A stretch of 64,000 bases of DNA, taken from Devosia equisanguinis (GTDB lineage Bacteria; Pseudomonadota; Alphaproteobacteria; Rhizobiales; Devosiaceae). Under the pieces are notes generated by a model. It worked only from the letters and a program-made list of their open reading frames with translations, had not been told where the DNA came from and made no database searches. Below are positions 63,655 to 64,000 of the stretch, one piece after another. A program made the position numbers and the translations under genes. The stretch's first letter is position 1, and each line of letters starts with the position of its first letter. The stretch covers positions 53,602 to 117,601 of the forward strand of contig NZ_UZWD01000035.1 in assembly GCF_900631955.1 (NCBI RefSeq), in the 5' to 3' direction.

Positions 63655-64000
63655 GCGTCGGCCGAAAGGCAAGCTTATGCCACAGGCGTGACCTGAGAGT
63701 GTTTCGCGAACGCACCAACTGGGATTTGGGGTCCTTCGCGACAGGTGACACCCGCACCAGGCCGCTCTCGGGTCGAGCCCAAGGGTGGTCTGGCGGGATA
63801 TGGTGTGCCAACACGCCGCTCCATCGCCTCCCTCCCCTTGAGGGTCAGGGCTATCGCATATGGACTTATCGGTCACGGGCTCTCATCCCCCACCCCAACT
63901 CTCCCCGCAAGGGAGAGGGAGTTCGGGCGGCGCTTTGGGTAAAATCTTACCCCAAGCACGATGCGGCTCCTCCCCCTTGACGGGGGAGGTTGGGAGGGGG
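63655..64000. repeat. Gene-free stretch with several C/G-rich palindromic elements
   Basis: No credible gene up to the window edge. It holds partial type-A (GGTCGAGCCCAAGGGTGG near 63772), CTCCCCTTGAGGG near 63832, CTCTCCCCGCAAGGGAGAG near 63900, and a type-B core CCTCCCCC / GGGGGAGG (63969-63976 with 63982-63989). It looks like a cluster of degenerate intergenic elements. Confidence 0.55.

Noticed and set aside
62254..63876. Minus-strand open frame of 540 codons opposite dapA and smpB
   Set aside because: Shadow of two certain genes; no recognisable protein features.
63655..64000. Possible small genes after smpB
   Set aside because: Open frames there follow palindromic intergenic elements and have no start signals or protein-like composition.

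Overview
This window looks like a chromosomal segment of a GC-rich alphaproteobacterium of the order Hyphomicrobiales (Rhizobiales), most plausibly a Devosia-like genus. The evidence is the set of gene neighbourhoods (rpsF-rpsR-rplI-dnaB-alr-radA-cvpA-purF, fabD-fabG-acpP-fabF-mltG-yicC-gmk, rsmA-pdxA-surA-lptG-lptF/holC, dapA-smpB), a Porin_2-type outer-membrane porin and a TPR gene beside der. The genus is an inference; the order is reasonably secure. Almost all of the window is core genome. I see no prophage, insertion sequence, integron or CRISPR array.

Layout. 1-2169 (minus): ytcA / mdtN-like / mdtO-like efflux operon, whose last gene runs off the left edge. 2364-6017 (plus): TPR membrane protein, der GTPase, CNNM/CorC-type membrane protein. 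6458-16829 (minus): ribosomal proteins S6, S18 and L9, then dnaB, alr, a DUF1697 gene, radA, cvpA, purF, an SDR and a GNAT. 17070-18554 (minus): membrane diguanylate cyclase. 18723-25015 (plus): type II fatty-acid synthesis, then mltG, yicC and gmk. 25182-31510: a YnfM-like transporter, then (minus) lptF, lptG, surA-like, pdxA and rsmA. In the gene order I know from relatives, lptD lies between lptG and surA and pepA between lptF and holC; neither is present here. 31657-41558: holC, yitT, two tandem DUF4344 putative metallopeptidases, a DUF985 cupin, an ABC-F ATPase, an unknown secreted protein, a second diguanylate cyclase, ndk and a DbpA-like RNA helicase. 41616-49776: MarR/DHA2 efflux pair, flotillin/YqiJ pair, an unknown membrane protein and a molybdopterin oxidoreductase. 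49860-53390: TSUP permease, glyoxalase-related protein, glutathione transferase, DUF2147 protein, tRNA-Ser(GCU) and a PRC-barrel protein. 53480-57569: amino-sugar recycling locus (murQ divergent from nagR-nagB-nagA). 58030-63654: porin, OmpA-family protein, an alpha/beta-hydrolase-fold protein lacking its Ser and His, dapA and smpB.

The genes mainly serve envelope construction (fatty acids, alanine racemase, lysine/DAP pathway, MltG, Lpt, porin, OmpA, muropeptide recycling) and information processing (DnaB, HolC, RadA, Der, RsmA, SmpB, S6/S18/L9, ABC-F, RNA helicase). Intergenic regions carry two recurrent families of GC-rich palindromic elements. The least ordinary observations are the apparent hydrolase pseudoenzyme beside dapA, the missing lptD and pepA, the DUF4344 pair with a 24-bp tandem triplication over its last codons, and helically phased candidate NagR operators.
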